DNA from: Chlorokybus atmophyticus
Lineage: Eukaryota > Streptophyta > Chlorokybophyceae > Chlorokybales > Chlorokybaceae
Direction: 5' to 3'
NCBI GenBank assembly: GCA_009103225.1
Contig: RHPI01002402.1
Location: forward strand, 591,412-655,411
Length of the DNA: 64,000 nucleotides
Part shown: positions 22,164 through 36,207 of the stretch, piece by piece
How the letters are laid out: every line of letters starts with the position of its first letter
Numbering within the stretch: position 1 is the first letter of the stretch
The notes under the pieces: generated by a model
What the model was told of the DNA's origin: nothing
The model's database searches: none
Seen by the model: the letters and a program-made list of their open reading frames with translations, nothing else
Translations under genes and position numbers: made by a program

Positions 22164-22676
22164 CTAACCTACTCTAGGCGGGTCTATGACCTTGCCATCT
22201 TTGACATAAACTCGCACACGGGACATGGAATAGTCCATAGTGACCTGCATAGTGGAGTAGGAGTAAACAGATGTGTGCAGCAGGCTTAGTACTGGCTCAT
22301 CCACAACAGCACGTACTGCTGAGCCATATGGGGTCTCCAGCACGCTGAGGTCTGGATTGTCGTTCAGGATAGCCGCCTTAGCTTCGACAAACGTCTTCCC
22401 CACAACCTCCGGCCAGCTGTCCTTCCCTCCTGCTGCGCCACCGGTGGGCCCAACAACCGCATTGTCAACCATGCCGCCAGCATCAAGCAGCCCAGACACA
22501 AGCTAGGGTTCTAGCTGCTTGTGCTCACCGCCCTGGCCTAACAGGCCGTAAAACTGCTTCTCGGAGGAGGACGAAGCCACCGCCGCCTCCTGGTGCTGCC
22601 AAGCCACGAGCAGGGCCCCGCCGACCACCGCAAGCACCAGCGCCACGGCGACAAGCTTAGCTCCGCCTGAACCCAT
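22164..22676 (-). CDS. Potato inhibitor I family serine protease inhibitor, membrane-anchored or secreted
   Basis: Proposed exons are 22676-22529, 22432-22317 and 22244-22164, giving 114 residues in phase. The N-terminus (GAKLVAVALVLAVVGGALLV) is a signal anchor or signal peptide. The inhibitor domain reads KDSWPEVVGKTFVEAKAAIL then NDNPDLSVLETPYGSA and VTMDYSMSRVRVYVKDGKVI, the family pattern SWPELVG...A...I...P...V...G..VT.D....RVRV. Intron 1 (96 bp, GTGAGC...GCGCAG) removes an in-frame TAG at about 22503. Intron 2 (22316-22245, 72 bp) has GTACGT, a TACTAAG branch-like site and a pyrimidine tract, and removes residues the family does not have. Relatives inhibit subtilisin/chymotrypsin-type proteases; the target here is unknown. 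Confidence 0.75.
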
Positions 22677-22761
22677 GGAGCTGAAGCTGAAGGTGGAGCT
22701 GGAGCTAAAGCGGAAGCTGTCAAGTCATTGCTGATTGTGGCTGTAGGCTCAGCCTACAGGC
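22677..22761. promoter_or_regulatory. 85-bp shared divergent promoter/leader with a perfect palindrome
   Basis: The start codons of the inhibitor gene (leftward) and Dus1 (rightward) are only 85 bp apart. CTGTAGGCTCAGCCTACAG at 22741-22759 is a perfect 9-bp inverted repeat around one base and ends 2 bp before the Dus1 ATG. It could form a leader hairpin or bind a dimeric factor. A run of GGAGCTGAAGCTGAAGGTGG-type repeats lies at 22677-22715. Confidence 0.5.
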
Positions 22762-24997
22762 ATGGGCAAGCCGGTGGGCTTCGCGCTGAGGAAGGTGGTA
22801 GCTCCCATGGTGGGCCAGTCGGACCTCGCCTTCCGGCTGCTCTGCCGCCGTCACGGGGCCGACCTCGCCTACACGGAGATGTTCCACAGGTGCGTGCATG
22901 AAGAGAGATTACAGCAGTGCATTGCCTGTTCTCTCTCCAGCACTGGAAATTGCTAAGCTGTGCGACATGTGGTCGTGATGACTTGCCACCACCCGTGCAG
23001 TGCAGACTGGGGATGTAAGTTTCATGCTATGTGACTGGTGCTCAACACTAGAACAGCGCAGTCAGTAGAGCTGCCGTTGCTGCAACCAAGCTGATCAATG
23101 CGGTTGGTGAACAAGCTTGTAAGCGATGACTGCGGCGAGCAAAGTCGAGTTGAGTTTCGCGTGTGTGTGACGCACATGCGCACAGTATGAGTGCGCGTGT
23201 GTGTGGGCATGTGTGTGCAATGCGTCAACAAAGCACATACATGCCCGCATCCATGCGTACGCCCGCGCTAATGCACACACATGCGCACAGAGAGCGACAA
23301 CCCGCACAGGCATGGACGTGCGCATTTATTCATGCATGCGAGCATGTACATGCACCCACTTACGCACCCACATCAAGCACGAGCTCACGACTCACCCAAA
23401 CTGACCTGTTATGCAGTTCCTCCTTCGCCACGGACGCGGATTACCGCGCGGCCTGTCTCCAGTCGTGCCCCGAGGACCGCCCGCTCGTCGTGCAGTTCTG
23501 CGGCAACGACCCCGCGACGATGCTGGCCGCCGCCAAGCACGTCGAGGACGTGTGCGACGCCGTGGATGTCAACCTGGGATGCCCGCAGAGATGCGCCGAG
23601 GAAGGAGGATTCGGTGCGTTCCTGCTCGTCAGCAAGCAGGCATGCTTGCTGTGCGAGATATATGTGTGAATGGAGGAATTGTCTGTGTGTCTGAGTGTGC
23701 ACGCGCGCGTGCAGGAGCGTGCGTTAACATGTGCGTGGGTGAGTGCATGTGGGGTTGTATGCGCACATGCAAGTGCGCATTTGTTGTGAGCGACAGTGCG
23801 TTGACGTGCATACGCGCATGATTGCTTGTTCTTGCGGCCTGGTGACAGCCTTGCCGTCCATGCGTGCTTACTGGCAGGATTGGGACCATGTCTGCGATAT
23901 CGTGAGGACGCTTGATCAGGGCCTAAAGATCCCAGTGTTCTGCAAGATTAGACTAACATCCCCACCCCACCTTGTAAGTGATGATGCACTGAGAAAATAG
24001 TCCACACCCACACATCAGCTTCCTTAGCAACAGTGTACATGTGTTGCTGCAGACAGTTGAGCTGGCGCAACGGTTGGAAGCAGCCGGGTGCTCGCTGCTG
24101 ACCGTGCATGGCCGAGAGCGCGGCAGCCAGGTGCCTATACACACACAACTCCATGCATCCACACATACGACTCCACCTTCGTCACAATCACCATCCCCAC
24201 CAGCGCTGCCGTCGTCGCGGCGCCGCCGACCTGGACCTCATCCGCTCCGTCAAGTCCGCCCTCGCCATCCCCGTCCTGACCAACGGCAACGTGTCTTGTC
24301 CGGACGACGTGTCGCGCAGCCTCGCGCTCACGGGGGCCGACGGCGTCATGAGCGCCGAGGGCGTGTTGAAGAATCCGGCGATGTTCAAAGGAGCGCCGCG
24401 GACGAGAGAAAACGTGCACCGACTGGCGAAAGAGTATCTGATGCTGTGCGGGATCCATGTGCCGCCAGATGGAGAGGAAACGATACGGGGGCACTTCAGG
24501 TGGTTCCTCGGCAAACAAGGCAGAGGTGAGTACTTGGTTGGGTTGGACTCGAGTCATTGGTTTCAGCATCACTCTTGCGGATGCGGATGCGAGTGCGAGT
24601 GCGCGTGCGAGTGCGTGCGCGTGTGTGGCTACGTGTGTGGGTGCAGGTGCGCTTGATCTTGCATGATGTACACATACGCACGTGTGTCCACAGTAATGCA
24701 TGGCGATGAATTGAGAGCCAGATCCCAAGCAGAAGTCAAACATGTGAGTAACAAGCGTTCTGTGTAGGCACAAGCATCCAGTACGAGTTTCGCGGCGGCT
24801 TCTCATCCCCTCACGACTTGACGCAGGACCTGCTAGCCGCAGAGTCCATCGACGACTTCGCAGCGCTGGCCGAAAAAGCCTTGGGTCAGCCTGATTGCCC
24901 GCTTGCCAACAGTGAGGGTGCTAGTATCGGTGAGCCGCAGCGATGCAGAGATGAAGCGCAGTTCGTTGAGGTTGCTGACCTCTTTGCGCAGTGTTGA
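22762..24997 (+). CDS. DUS1: tRNA-dihydrouridine synthase, Dus1 type
   Basis: Six exons, 22762-22889, 23417-23627, 23878-23973, 24053-24130, 24204-24525 and 24768-24997, close in phase to 354 residues. Diagnostic motifs in order are [20 protein letters not shown] (FMN site), [44 protein letters not shown] with the catalytic Cys in [37 protein letters not shown] and [19 protein letters not shown] helical RNA-binding tail follows. Dus1 reduces uridines 16/17 in the D-loop of tRNA using NADPH and FMN. The exon 2 donor is GTCAGC; using it restores GGFGAFL. Introns 1 and 2 are rich in alternating TGTGTGCATGCG. The C-terminal extension after LAEKALG is not recognised. Confidence 0.9.
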
Positions 24998-25541
24998 AGG
25001 GGTTGCGTATCGATACAGGATGGCTACCATGTCTAGAGACGTTGGAATGTTGGAATGCCAAGTTTTTCGTTTTGTGCACAAGCAATGCGTGAGTGGTTGG
25101 TTTGTGCATGAGAGCTTCATGCACGGTGAGATATGTGTGGCTCTCATTGCACGACAATGGCTGGTTGTGGGCTTTCGAGAGAGACTGTTGCAAATGCATC
25201 TCAGTGAGTCTATTGCTGCTTGCAACTGCTGCTGCGTATTCTCACTATTAATACGCGCATGTGCGACAGGAAGCAACAACAGGTGTCCCGCCCCTAGTGT
25301 TGACACTAATATCACACGCTTGCCTGCCTTTGACTCCCAACTACCGTGGTAGCACGAAACTGCGGCTGAGTACCTACCACACTAACACCTGCGAGCTGTC
25401 TTGAATGGTTGACCAATGCTATGAATGACTTTGTGTGCTTACAACTGCCTTAAAGGACAGGGAAAGAGTGGCGAAAACTGCGAATGGGAGAGGGCCAGGT
25501 ACAGTGACGAAGCAACCGAAGCAAAGGGTGTCAACACTGTC
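24998..25541. other. Spacer between the stops of Dus1 and the Na+/H+ exchanger
   Basis: Convergent 3' ends. A 149-codon forward frame crosses 24903-25352, but its first part is the Dus1 last exon in another frame. No independent gene is supported. Confidence 0.4.
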
Positions 25542-27110
25542 TCAGAGTGGGAAGTCCTTGCCCAACCGCGATGCGCCCCTTATGCTCCCAAAGTTGGACC
25601 GCGCAAGCCTCCCGCTGGCTGCAATGCAACACAGAAACATCAACACGCACGTGCACGCGCACACGCATGCACACACCCACACCTACACATATCCACACAT
25701 CCACACCCACACCCACACAAACCCCACTCACCCGACGGCAATGCGGAGTCCGACAGCACCGCCGGATCATCCTCGTTCAGATCCACGACGACCGGCACCC
25801 CATGATTCATGATCTCGTTGTCGCTGAAGCTCCCTCCGTCCAGCACGGCCGCCCGCTGCGACGTCGTCAGGTCCGCCGACAGCGTGCGACCGTGACCCCG
25901 GTGCGGCTTGCCGTGGCTGGAGTGACCGTGCTTGGAGTGGGAGCCGTCGGAGGCGTGGCGGTCGGACATCTCGGTCTCGGAGTGGGCTGCGGGAGGGGGG
26001 AGAGGGGAGGGTTAGATGGTGGGGTGGGAGGGGGTTGAGGGTGGGTGGGTAGGTGGGTGGGGTGGGTGAGTGGGTTTGAAGGGGTGCTACTTACATCGGT
26101 CGTGGGCGGTGAAGAAAGGCTTCAGGAACTTGTCATCAAGGTTCTCGAAGCTCGCGCTGGACATGTGAGAGAAGTGTAAGCTGTAAGCGCGCGCACATGC
26201 ACACTCACGCACACGTAGAGAGACAACAACATAGAGTCAATGAGGGGGATGCCGAGTCTGCTGATGAGAGTGAACAGTGTCATCAGTGGGGGCACAAGTG
26301 TGTGCTGCGCTTGTTACCTCGTCTGGATGTCTTTCACGAACTTCTTGAACTTGCGTCGGTTCTTGCGCATGGCGCTCTTGAGCTTCTTGCCCGCGCCCTT
26401 CCCATCCGCCTCAGCCGTCAACTACGTTTCACACACACAAGCGCGCTCAGACTCGCACCAACTCATCGTCACACAACAACAGTTTCTTCGTTTACTGCGT
26501 GCAGTGTATGGGGTTTATAAACCTACCGCAGCATCCTCTTCTTCGTCGCGGATGTCCTTGGCCGTCACCTTCTCAAGCTGCACATGACCAGAGATATGAT
26601 TGACATCTTTTGCATATGGTTGACTTATTCGCTGTATGTGTGTGCCCATGCGTGTATGCGTGTGCACGCGCATGTGTGTGTGTGCGTGCATTTGTGCGTG
26701 TGTGCGCATGGGTTCGTGCATGTTGCAAGCGTGCGTGTGTGCACATGCGGGCGGTTTCATGGAGTGTGCTTCAACAACTCACGTCATCATAGTAGTCGCC
26801 GCCAGTCCCGCGCAGGTTGAACTTGTCCAGGAGGGTGGCTGTCGACCCGCCGATAGCCAACACCTGGGATGAATGAGGATGATTAATTTTTCGACAACGG
26901 TCACCACAGCGATCACGCCAGAATGGTGATGTTAGTAACGAGCAGATTGATGGAGGACTTGACTCGTTTGCTCACTCAGTCATTCTCCAGTTCTACTTAT
27001 GAGTTAGTGCATTGCTTTCTTGTTTGTCCTTCCTTCACTCTTACTCTCCCGCTCACCCAGTTGCTCAGCAGCTCAGTAACCCACACACTTACTTGTTCAC
27101 ATGCTCAGTT

Positions 27111-27185
<75 letters not shown>

Positions 27186-30100
27186 NTGGCACTCACCCCG
27201 ACGACAATGATGAAGAAGGTGGTCGTCTTGATGATGTTGCCGCTGGTGATGCGGGGGTCGCGGCTCGCAAGCAGCGCCAACGCAAACGCCATCGCACCCC
27301 TCAACCCTGCGTGTGTTTGCCACCGTGAAGATCGTCACCACCAACATACGTGTGTCTGTACGCATGCACTTGCACATCTATGCGCGTGCGCATGCCTGCG
27401 TGTCTGTGCGTGCATGTGTGGGAACGCTGCATGCGTGTGTGCATGTCCTGTCACCTGATAGCCATGTCATGTGCATGTGGGCGTTCGAGATGCGTCGCTC
27501 GACGGGCCGGATGAGGTTCATCGCCCAGCACGACGGGTACACGTTCAGTGCCCTCCCGATCAAACACGCAAGCTGCGTGGGGAGGAAGCACAACATTCAG
27601 TGTCACCACAAGTAATGCTATTTTCTTGTGTTTGTTGTGTGTCTGCTTGCTTACGATTGCAACGGCGGTGAAGCCAAAATGAGCCCAGCTTTGCTCCGAC
27701 ATGAACGTCGCGGAGCCCATGTACACGAAGCTGCGAGGGGTATATGTCCACATTATTGACACGTACGAGGCAGTTTTGGGGCTGTGTGACGACATGGCGG
27801 CATGCTGACTTACACGAAGTTCTCGCATAGTGTGGTGATGAGCTTGTAGAAGGAGCCGACACTCTCGCGAGCACCCTCGGACATGTTGGGCGTCGCGTAA
27901 TGCGCCATCACCTGGTTGTGTACTTATGAGTCTGTGTATCAATTGTTTTGTCGTGGTAAAGAATTGTTGTCGCATACGCAGTCATGCACGCGCACACACA
28001 CACACACACACACGCGCACTCGCGCACGCGCACTGTGTCAGCCGTATGGCTACTGCCTGTGACCAAGTGATGTATACACAACGCATGTCCCCGCTCTTAC
28101 TATGCCGCAGAAGAGGATGGCGACGATGCCGGACAGGTGCAAAGCCTCCGCAGCCATGTACCTGTGCGCAGAGTGAAGTCTTATCAATAACGCATGACGT
28201 TGTCGCAAGTTGTTATGTGCGGTGCCAACACACAGATGATAATCGTGATGATGTTGAACGTACGCGATGTAGGGGAGGACCACAACAATCGCAGCCTCGA
28301 GCTTCTCCGCCCTGTTAGGAGGATTGACAAGTGTTGGTCTCTGTTGTGTCATCACGCGCAATGTTTCTGAATAACACAACGAGCACGCATGCAGGAGTGC
28401 GCAGGTGCACACGCGCGCGCGCGCGCGCGCACACACGCACGCACGCCAAGTGGCCTTACTCATTCTGGGCGAACTCCACGTATTTGGTGAGGTGCTCACA
28501 GCCAGGAAGGTTAAGGAACAAACCGGTGTATATGTGGCACCAACATAACATACAACAAGAAACACACATCCACGTTGCTCGTGGCTCCAGTCACAGTATG
28601 TCACCAAGAACACGAACACAAAAGAGACAGCACGCAACGAGAGGATATCAATGCGCTGGCGAGCGCCACGACAGTACCTATCAAACCAGACAACCAACAT
28701 CAGCCACCGTAGGTCCTCAGCAGCAACGACAATAGTGATTTCTGTGCGTGTGCGCGTGCGTGTGTGCTTGTATGTGTTTTCTCACCGATGACGAATGATC
28801 CGACGAAGATGAGTATGGCGGTCCCGATGGCTTTGCCTACCGCGGCACCCGTGACGGGCGTGTCCAGAAACATCGCAAACGTCCTGCCCCACGCGCAAGT
28901 CAACCCATGCACGCCCGTGTTGGTGTACAGCAAATCGTTCACTACTACTTGGGTGTTAGCGTGATGAACGAGTGAGATACTCACCTGAACAGCACAATAG
29001 CCACCTGTGTGCAACAGAGCAAACCGAGTCAATATGCGTGCGCGTATGCAAGTGCCGTTGTATACGTGCATGTGCATGCGCACGCACGTGCATGCATGCA
29101 TGCGTGCGCATGCACGAGTGAGCAAGCAAGCAAGCAAGCAACGTGCCCACATCACTTGCGCTCCCACCCACTCACCGCATCATTGAGTCCCGACTCCCCA
29201 AACACGAACGCATACAGATCGATATCCGCCCCCAGTTCGTTGAATATCGCCAGCACCGACACCGGGTCCGTGGCGCTGATCAGACTCCCGAACAGCATCG
29301 CTTCCAGGAAGGGTATCGGGTAGGTGATGCCGATCGCGCCCACCCCCCAGACGATCAAGCCGACCCCGACGGAAGAGACGAAGGTGCCGTAGAAGGCGAA
29401 GGAACAGATGGCGCCAAAGTTCATGAAGAAGGGCTTGGGTTGCATGGAGTAGCCGGACTCGGTGGAGGAGGCGGTTAAGGTGAACAGCGGTTGGGTAGAG
29501 ATGTGGGGTTACACGTGGGCACGCATATACACACACTCGGCTTCTCTGCCTACACGCACGTACGCATGCACATACGCACGCAGATGTGCACAGCCACACA
29601 ACCATGCAAGCAAGTGGTAAGGGTATTGGCGTGTGAGGGTGGATATAATATAATCGGTGGGAGGAGGAAGAGGAAAAAGAAGCCTTCTTGGAAGTCGATC
29701 CACTTGCTGCGTTGCATGAGAGATCAGATTGTGAGCAATTGTTGTATCTGACAGTTACTGTTCATGCGGTTGATAGCGACGCGATTTGGACCAAAAGCTC
29801 ACACCTGAAGTTCTCTCCGGGCTTGACGATCATCACTATCGCGCTTAGACCAATACCTGCACTCAATCAGGCAGTGCGATGAGTGCGGTTGAGGGTATTT
29901 CAAAACAGGCACAACCGCATATACACAAGCGGAAGCTCACACCCAGGCGTGTGCGTGCTTGCTAACAAGCACACACGCATATGCGCAACAACGCACACCC
30001 ACACACGGACGCTCGCCCGCTCGCCCGCATGCACATACACACACATTTACATGTGCGCACGCGCATTTACGCCCACACGCGTCCACACTTGACTAGTCAC

Positions 30101-30387
30101 ACCCACTCACCCAGCAGCATGGACGCCCCCGCCTCCGGCAGGCAATGTATCTTATTCCTCTTCACTGCGTATCCGCACAGCATGGCGATGACGAGCATGG
30201 ACAGGTGGAGCATCAGCGACACGCTCGCCAGGGCGTCCCCGACCTCGCCGCCGCCACCCTCGCTGCTCTCGGTGGTGTCATGGGAGGTCGCGGGGGAGGG
30301 GACGGGAGAGGAGGACGCGTAGTCCATGGTACTACCGACGGAGACGGAGACGTCGGTCACCCAGTCGCTGACGCCTTCTGAAGTCAT
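25542..30387 (-). CDS. Endosomal-type Na+/H+ (K+/H+) exchanger, NHE6/8-NHX5/6-like
   Basis: Twenty exons close exactly in phase to 664 residues: 30387-30111, 29856-29805, 29706-29647, 29461-29176, 29004-28985, 28883-28786, 28677-28649, 28491-28460, 28311-28264, 28161-28101, 27911-27814, 27730-27655, 27572-27455, 27306-27197, 26863-26783, 26577-26527, 26421-26318, 26156-26095, 25986-25732 and 25618-25542. Signatures are FFFLFLLPPIIFESGYSM (amiloride-site region), LISATDPVSVLAIFNELGAD, FGESGLNDAVAIVLFRT with the transport ND, LHLSGIVAILFCGIVMAHY, GRALNVYP and GLRGAMAFALAL. The tail contains DDKFLKPFF, typical of endosomal members, and then a His/Ser-rich segment. Such exchangers alkalinise Golgi/endosomal lumen. 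The introns after exons 3 and 7 are AT-AC minor-class. The start codon lies next to a long GA tract, and intron 14 holds a 73-base C run. Confidence 0.92.
27113..27186. repeat. 73-base poly-C tract (poly-G in the transcript) plus one N
   Basis: Lies inside exchanger intron 14, between exons 27306-27197 and 26863-26783, ten bases beyond the donor site at 27196. The transcript strand would read G73, a strong G-quadruplex former. The N at 27186 marks an assembly problem. Confidence 0.8.
28492..28648 (-). other. U12-type AT-AC intron (exchanger intron 7)
   Basis: The 5' site is ATATCCTCT at 28648 leftward. The branch site TTCCTTAAC at 28518-28510 is a perfect consensus match. The 3' end is GCAC at 28492. 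Splicing joins ALASAL|LTKYVEF in phase 0, as the family requires. The upstream exon is only 29 bases. Confidence 0.88.
29462..29646 (-). other. U12-type AT-AC intron (exchanger intron 3)
   Basis: No GT donor can rescue the reading frame here. Cutting at ATATCCACC (29646 leftward) and at CCAC (ending 29462) yields exactly PPIIF|ESGYS, the invariant family sequence. A branch-site match CACCTTAAC lies at 29482-29474, about 12 bases before the 3' end, and there is no long polypyrimidine tract. All of this is diagnostic of the minor spliceosome. Confidence 0.88.
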
Positions 30388-30396
30388 GGCTGAGGG

Positions 30397-32939
<2,543 letters not shown>

Positions 32940-35690
32940 ATGGCCAAGGGGGGTCCAGAGTACACACCCCTCCCTGCCGCCGAGGGCAGAGTAGACACAC
33001 ACCAAGGAGTGTCCAACTCCATGGCTGATGGAGTCATAGCGAATGGAGGCAACACCACCAGCATGCACGGATGGCGGCGGCGGTGGGAGGATGCGTTGTG
33101 GGTCTATGTGCCGGCGCTGCGAATGGTCCCACCATTCATGCTGCAGTTTACGGGTCTCATAATGGCATACCCGTCCATCGCGGATATTACTGTTGCTGCC
33201 CTCTGCCCTCAGTCCAACAAATGCCCTGGCGTGCTCTACGCCAATGGCATTGCTGCCACTGTAAGCAATGGGTTGACATGCATGCCACTGTGTAAAGTAG
33301 TCAGTACCTTTGCATGTGCGTCAAGGCTCGTGTGGATGTTCAGCAATTGGTCTGTGCAGGTTTCTGGTGTGCTGGCCGTGTTTCTTGCTCCACTGCTTGG
33401 AGCACTTTCCGACGTGCACGGCAGGAAACCTATCCTAACGGCAGCTTTTTTGCTACAGATTATTCCATATGGTAAGCGAGTTGAAAGAGTCACTAGCTCC
33501 GCATCAACATCATGCGCATGCATGTGCGCACACACACACGTATACAATGTGTGCACATATGCGTGTGCATGCACGCACATGCACAATGAGACGCACACAT
33601 GCATACCTGGACACATGCATGTATGCGGGTGAGCGTGCAATATACTGACTATCACAGATGCTGCGTGCAGTGGTGTTGGCGGTTGGGAGGACGCGGTCTT
33701 ATATCCTTGCCTATTTTGCAATCCGGGCACTGGTTGGGGGCTTTGATGGTGCAGCGTTCGGCCTAATCTACGCATATGTGGCGGACGTGACCAAGGCGGT
33801 CGAGCAGCGCGCACGCGTCATGGGCATGATCATGGCGCCGTTCTCTCTCGCGCTGCTCGCTGGCACCAGTCTGGCCTTTATCGTGCCTCAGCGGATCCTA
33901 TTCCAGGTACATATGTCAGACGACCAGTTTCATCAAGAGTCCAGTTCATGTCGTTCTAACGCGTCATGTATTACTTGCGGCACCTCCCTTGCAAGTGGGT
34001 TGCAACCACACTGCACCCATATAGATAGCAAGTTCACATGAGCCAGTCTGCAATGCACAGTAACAAGAGGTATGAGTATGAGCACAGCAAAGCATGTCAT
34101 TTGGCTGTGCACTGCTACCAAGACGAGTCTACTATGAATTGCAGCACACAATCACAGTAATAGTGCATGTTGTGAATGCTGTTTGCCTGAAACAAGACTT
34201 TTACTTCGTACTTTGCACACCTAGCACCAACACCAACAGCATAGTGCAGTGCCACATAGCACACTAATTCATTGTGCGCAGGCGGTGATTGGGACGTGTC
34301 TGGTGGCGGTGTTGATCCTGGTGCTGTTCGTGCCTGAGTCGCTGCCGCGCAAGGTGCAGCAGGACCACATCGCGGATGTCAAGCGGCCCCTGATCCGCCG
34401 CACCACGTCCTTCCGAGACAGCGCCCAACTCGTCACCCGCACGTGAGCAAGCATCAGGCATCATTGTGTTCTGGATAATGTCGTTGTTGTTGTTGGTGGT
34501 GTTGTTGTTGATGATGGTAATGATGTTGAACTCAATTACCGCGCAGGCCGTATCTGGCGGGTTTGGCACTGGCGGTGTTCTTCGCAGCGCTGTGCGAGAC
34601 GGGCCTCGTGAACACAATCAACTTCTACATGAAGGCGCAGTTCGACTGGCACAAGAACCAGTTCGCCACCCTCACCTTCATCTCCGGCTTCGCTGCCCTC
34701 CCCGTACAGGTGCATTTTCCCTGCCATCAGAAAGACTAACACTCACATCACATAGTCGTGTGACACTGACTGTGTGGTCATTGTGTTACAGCTGGTGTTG
34801 CTTCCGTTGATGCTGTGGTTGATCGGGGCCAAGGGCGTGGTGATCGTGTCGCTGCTGGTGAACGCGCTGCACGCGCTGCTGTACGGGCTCGCGCTCGCAC
34901 CCTGGATGCCCTATGCGGCCGCCGCAATGGGATCAATGTCTATGCTTGTGTTCCCCTCCGTCGGCGGACTCGTCTCCGCAGCCGGCACACCTGATGAACA
35001 GGGTGAGATGCCAAGTGCTTGCATGCGCGCGTTGTTGTTGTGGCGATCAACTGTGCTCAACTCACTCATGAGCGCATCTGATACGAAGTGCACAGTGTCT
35101 TTGTGTGCTTGGTGTCCATGTGAGTTGTTTGGGCATAGCTGTGTCATGTTTTAACACAGATTGCAGCAGTTGCGCCGGAATGCGTGCGTGTGTGTGATTG
35201 TGCAGCATGTGAGTGCTCGTATGCTCTCGCACATGTGTGATAGTAGGGCACTCTACTCGACTGATGCACCAGCAGCGTGCTCATCCTGCTCTTTTTCTTC
35301 TCAGGTGCGTTGCAGGGGGCTATTTCGGGTGTGAAGGCCCTCGCCAGCAGCATCGGCCCTCTCCTCTTCAACGCCTTGACCGGTTACTTTCTCTCCGATT
35401 CCGCTCCCTTCCATTGTCCTGGCTTCGCGTTCTACGTGGGCACCTTCTTCGCCCTCGTCGCCGCGGCCGTCGTGGTCTTCCTCCCTGCTCGCGACGCTGT
35501 GCACAGGTCTTCTATGGGTCAGACAGCCGCGCGCGAGAGACTCAAAGCCACACTAGCGAGAGGAGATGAGGAGTACGGGTACCCACCTGCGGGGCCTGCG
35601 CGCGTGAGTAATCGTGAAGATAGTGGAAGGCGCATTGTGTTTGAAGGGGCGGTGAAGTACATGGGTGAGGAGGCACCCTTGCTGTCTTGA
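32940..35690 (+). CDS. MFS transporter, HIAT1/MFSD14-like
   Basis: Seven exons, 32940-33260, 33360-33471, 33671-33906, 34282-34442, 34547-34709, 34792-35002 and 35305-35690, close in phase to 529 residues. A cytosolic N-tail is followed by about 12 membrane segments. The loop 2-3 signature is LLGALSDVHGRKPIL, then FDGAAFGLIYAYVADVTKAV. The second half contains FYMKAQFDWHKNQF, and GALQGAISGVKALASSIGPL matches the EQGALQGxxxSVKxLAxxxGPLLF block of the HIAT1/tetracycline-type carriers. The luminal loop ALCPQSNKCPGVLYANG also fits plant HIAT1-like proteins. Substrate is unknown. Intron 2 holds a CACACGTATAC/TGTGCATGCACG alternating tract. Confidence 0.85.
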
Positions 35691-36207
35691 TTGGGTTTGG
35701 TGTCCTAGCCATTGGTTTTGGGGGATTTGTCTCACACAGGTTTGGGTTGGGTTCTTGACGCTCTTGTCGTCATTGCTTCTGTTCTTCGCTGCAGTCGGCA
35801 CATGCAGCTGTTCGTGTAAAAGCTTTATCATCTTTGTAAATTTGGGCTGTACCATTAGCTCCTTTAACACTGGACGCTGTAGTTGCTCTGCTGTCCGTTG
35901 GTGCTAAACAACGATCGTGTGTTTGTGCTTCCGGTCTGCGTGCTACTTTAAACCAATTCTGCACAGACTGTCAGTGGCAGCAATGGATGTGCCCGTTGCT
36001 TGTGCAAGCTATGTAATGCCAATGCCTACTTGATTACTTCATGACCACCGTACGCAAAGTCAGCATCCCAAGACTGTTCATGCATTGTGGGTGTTTGGCT
36101 TATGCGCTTGGCATAGAGTCTGTCATCATGGATTCCTACAATTACCCTATGCATCTACGCATCAGTATAGCACCATGTCCAAGTATACACAAACCACTCC
36201 AACTCAC
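35691..36207. other. Intergenic/3' region between convergent genes
   Basis: Contains the MFS 3' end (GGTTTTGGGGGATTTGTCTC). It may also contain unrecognised 3' exons of the leftward acidic-protein gene, but none could be tied in by phase. Confidence 0.35.

Noticed and set aside
22501-22506. In-frame TAG between signal segment and inhibitor domain, suggesting stop-codon reassignment or readthrough
   Set aside because: A 96-bp GT-AG intron (22528-22433) removes it in phase, and RanBPM, phytol kinase and other genes end in TAG, so TAG is a normal stop.
26923-27458. Proline- or glycine-run open frames
   Set aside because: Produced by the poly-C tract; they overlap exchanger exon 14 on the other strand.
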